Source: Nonomuraea fuscirosea
Lineage (GTDB): Bacteria > Actinomycetota > Actinomycetes > Streptosporangiales > Streptosporangiaceae
DNA: 64,000 nucleotides
Assembly (NCBI RefSeq): GCF_003001935.1
Contig: NZ_PVNG01000007.1
Location: 186,001 to 250,000, forward strand
Direction: 5' to 3'
The notes under the pieces are model-generated. The model was given only the letters and a program-made list of their open reading frames with translations. It did no database searches and was not told the DNA's origin. This document shows, piece after piece, positions 63,865 to 64,000 of this stretch. The position numbers and the translations under genes were made by a program. Positions within the stretch are counted from its first letter, which is position 1. Every line of letters starts with the position of its first letter.

Positions 63865-64000
63865 AACTCTCCAAGACGCGGCTGGCCCTGATCATCGGCC
63901 TGGCCGGCATGCTGCTCCTGGTGGCGGTCATCGTCTCGCCGCTGCTGCTGATGTCGATGCCGTCGTTCCTGAGCGACAGCGCCTCCGTCGACTGCGACGA
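63861..64000 (+). CDS. Start of a membrane-anchored protein, cut by the window
   Basis: 46 residues visible. GTG 63861 overlaps the previous stop (GTGA). Signal-anchor segment (about 7-32) followed by an extracytoplasmic start SFLSDSASVDCD. In related operons this slot holds a cell-wall hydrolase (NlpC/P60 or lysozyme-type); the visible part cannot confirm it. Confidence 0.6.
   Translation, partial: MKLSKTRLALIIGLAGMLLLVAVIVSPLLLMSMPSFLSDSASVDCD

Overview
The window is chromosomal DNA from a very GC-rich filamentous actinomycete, most likely a Streptosporangiaceae-type genome such as Nonomuraea; the genus is an inference. Supporting signs are GTG and leaderless starts, mycothiol metabolism (Mca), a GlpX-type FBPase, GTP-dependent PEPCK, DUF4307, DUF5999 and DUF4245 proteins, rare TTA codons, and a gene order (mca, DUF4307, greA, uppS, phoH-like, fumC, glpX, xseB, xseA, lipid-droplet protein, ispH, DUF6542, ychF) that, from memory, follows the Rv1080c-Rv1112 block of Mycobacterium tuberculosis. 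I saw no rRNA, tRNA, CRISPR array or intact insertion sequence.

Layout. 1-5.3 kb: mca (partial), DUF4307, greA, an NlpC/P60 hydrolase, a small leaderless gene with a palindrome on its start, and pckG behind three DasR-type operator look-alikes. 5.3-10.3 kb: an accessory island with two TIGR04222-like membrane proteins ending in Cys/Gly-rich tails, a DUF692/MNIO enzyme, a small partner-like protein, an AttH/CrtC-like protein and an unknown. 10.3-18.4 kb: uppS, PIN-PhoH, a response regulator/histidine kinase/lipoprotein operon, a transglycosylase-like protein and a large GT2 protein. 18.4-24.8 kb: a leftward operon for a secreted hydrolase, a second hydrolase, a metabolite:H+ symporter, a PucR-type regulator and a 3-hydroxybutyrate-type dehydrogenase.

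24.8-35.3 kb: trpD behind a leader peptide with tandem Trp codons and an attenuator, fumC, two Ser/Thr kinases, Fe-type SOD with a Nur-box match, DUF5999, a broken GNAT gene, class I fumarase and a DMT exporter. 35.3-52.6 kb: MocR-type regulator, MocA oxidoreductase, MFS, DUF998, DUF1707, glpX, TetR, DUF4245, xseB, a flavin-type reductase/TetR/VOC insert, xseA, lipid-droplet protein, ispH, DUF6542, rmuC, a Cys-rich secreted protein and ychF. 53.4-64 kb: a rightward, tightly packed conjugation-type (type IV secretion-like) operon that runs off the window: TcpC-like, small membrane protein, TcpE-like/P-loop fusion, VirB4-like ATPase, polytopic VirB6-like protein, a second anchored protein, and the start of another membrane protein.

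How genes may work together. Central carbon: pckG, glpX (gluconeogenesis) and two unrelated fumarases around an SOD. The 18.4-24.8 kb operon looks like uptake and breakdown of a 3-hydroxyacid oligomer or ester. The most novel candidate is the MNIO island: an oxidative Cys-modifying enzyme family next to two membrane proteins whose tails carry repeated Cys in Gly runs. A second unexpected pattern is that at least six genes are followed by tandem copies of their own stop-codon region, for example five exact 23-bp phases after xseA.
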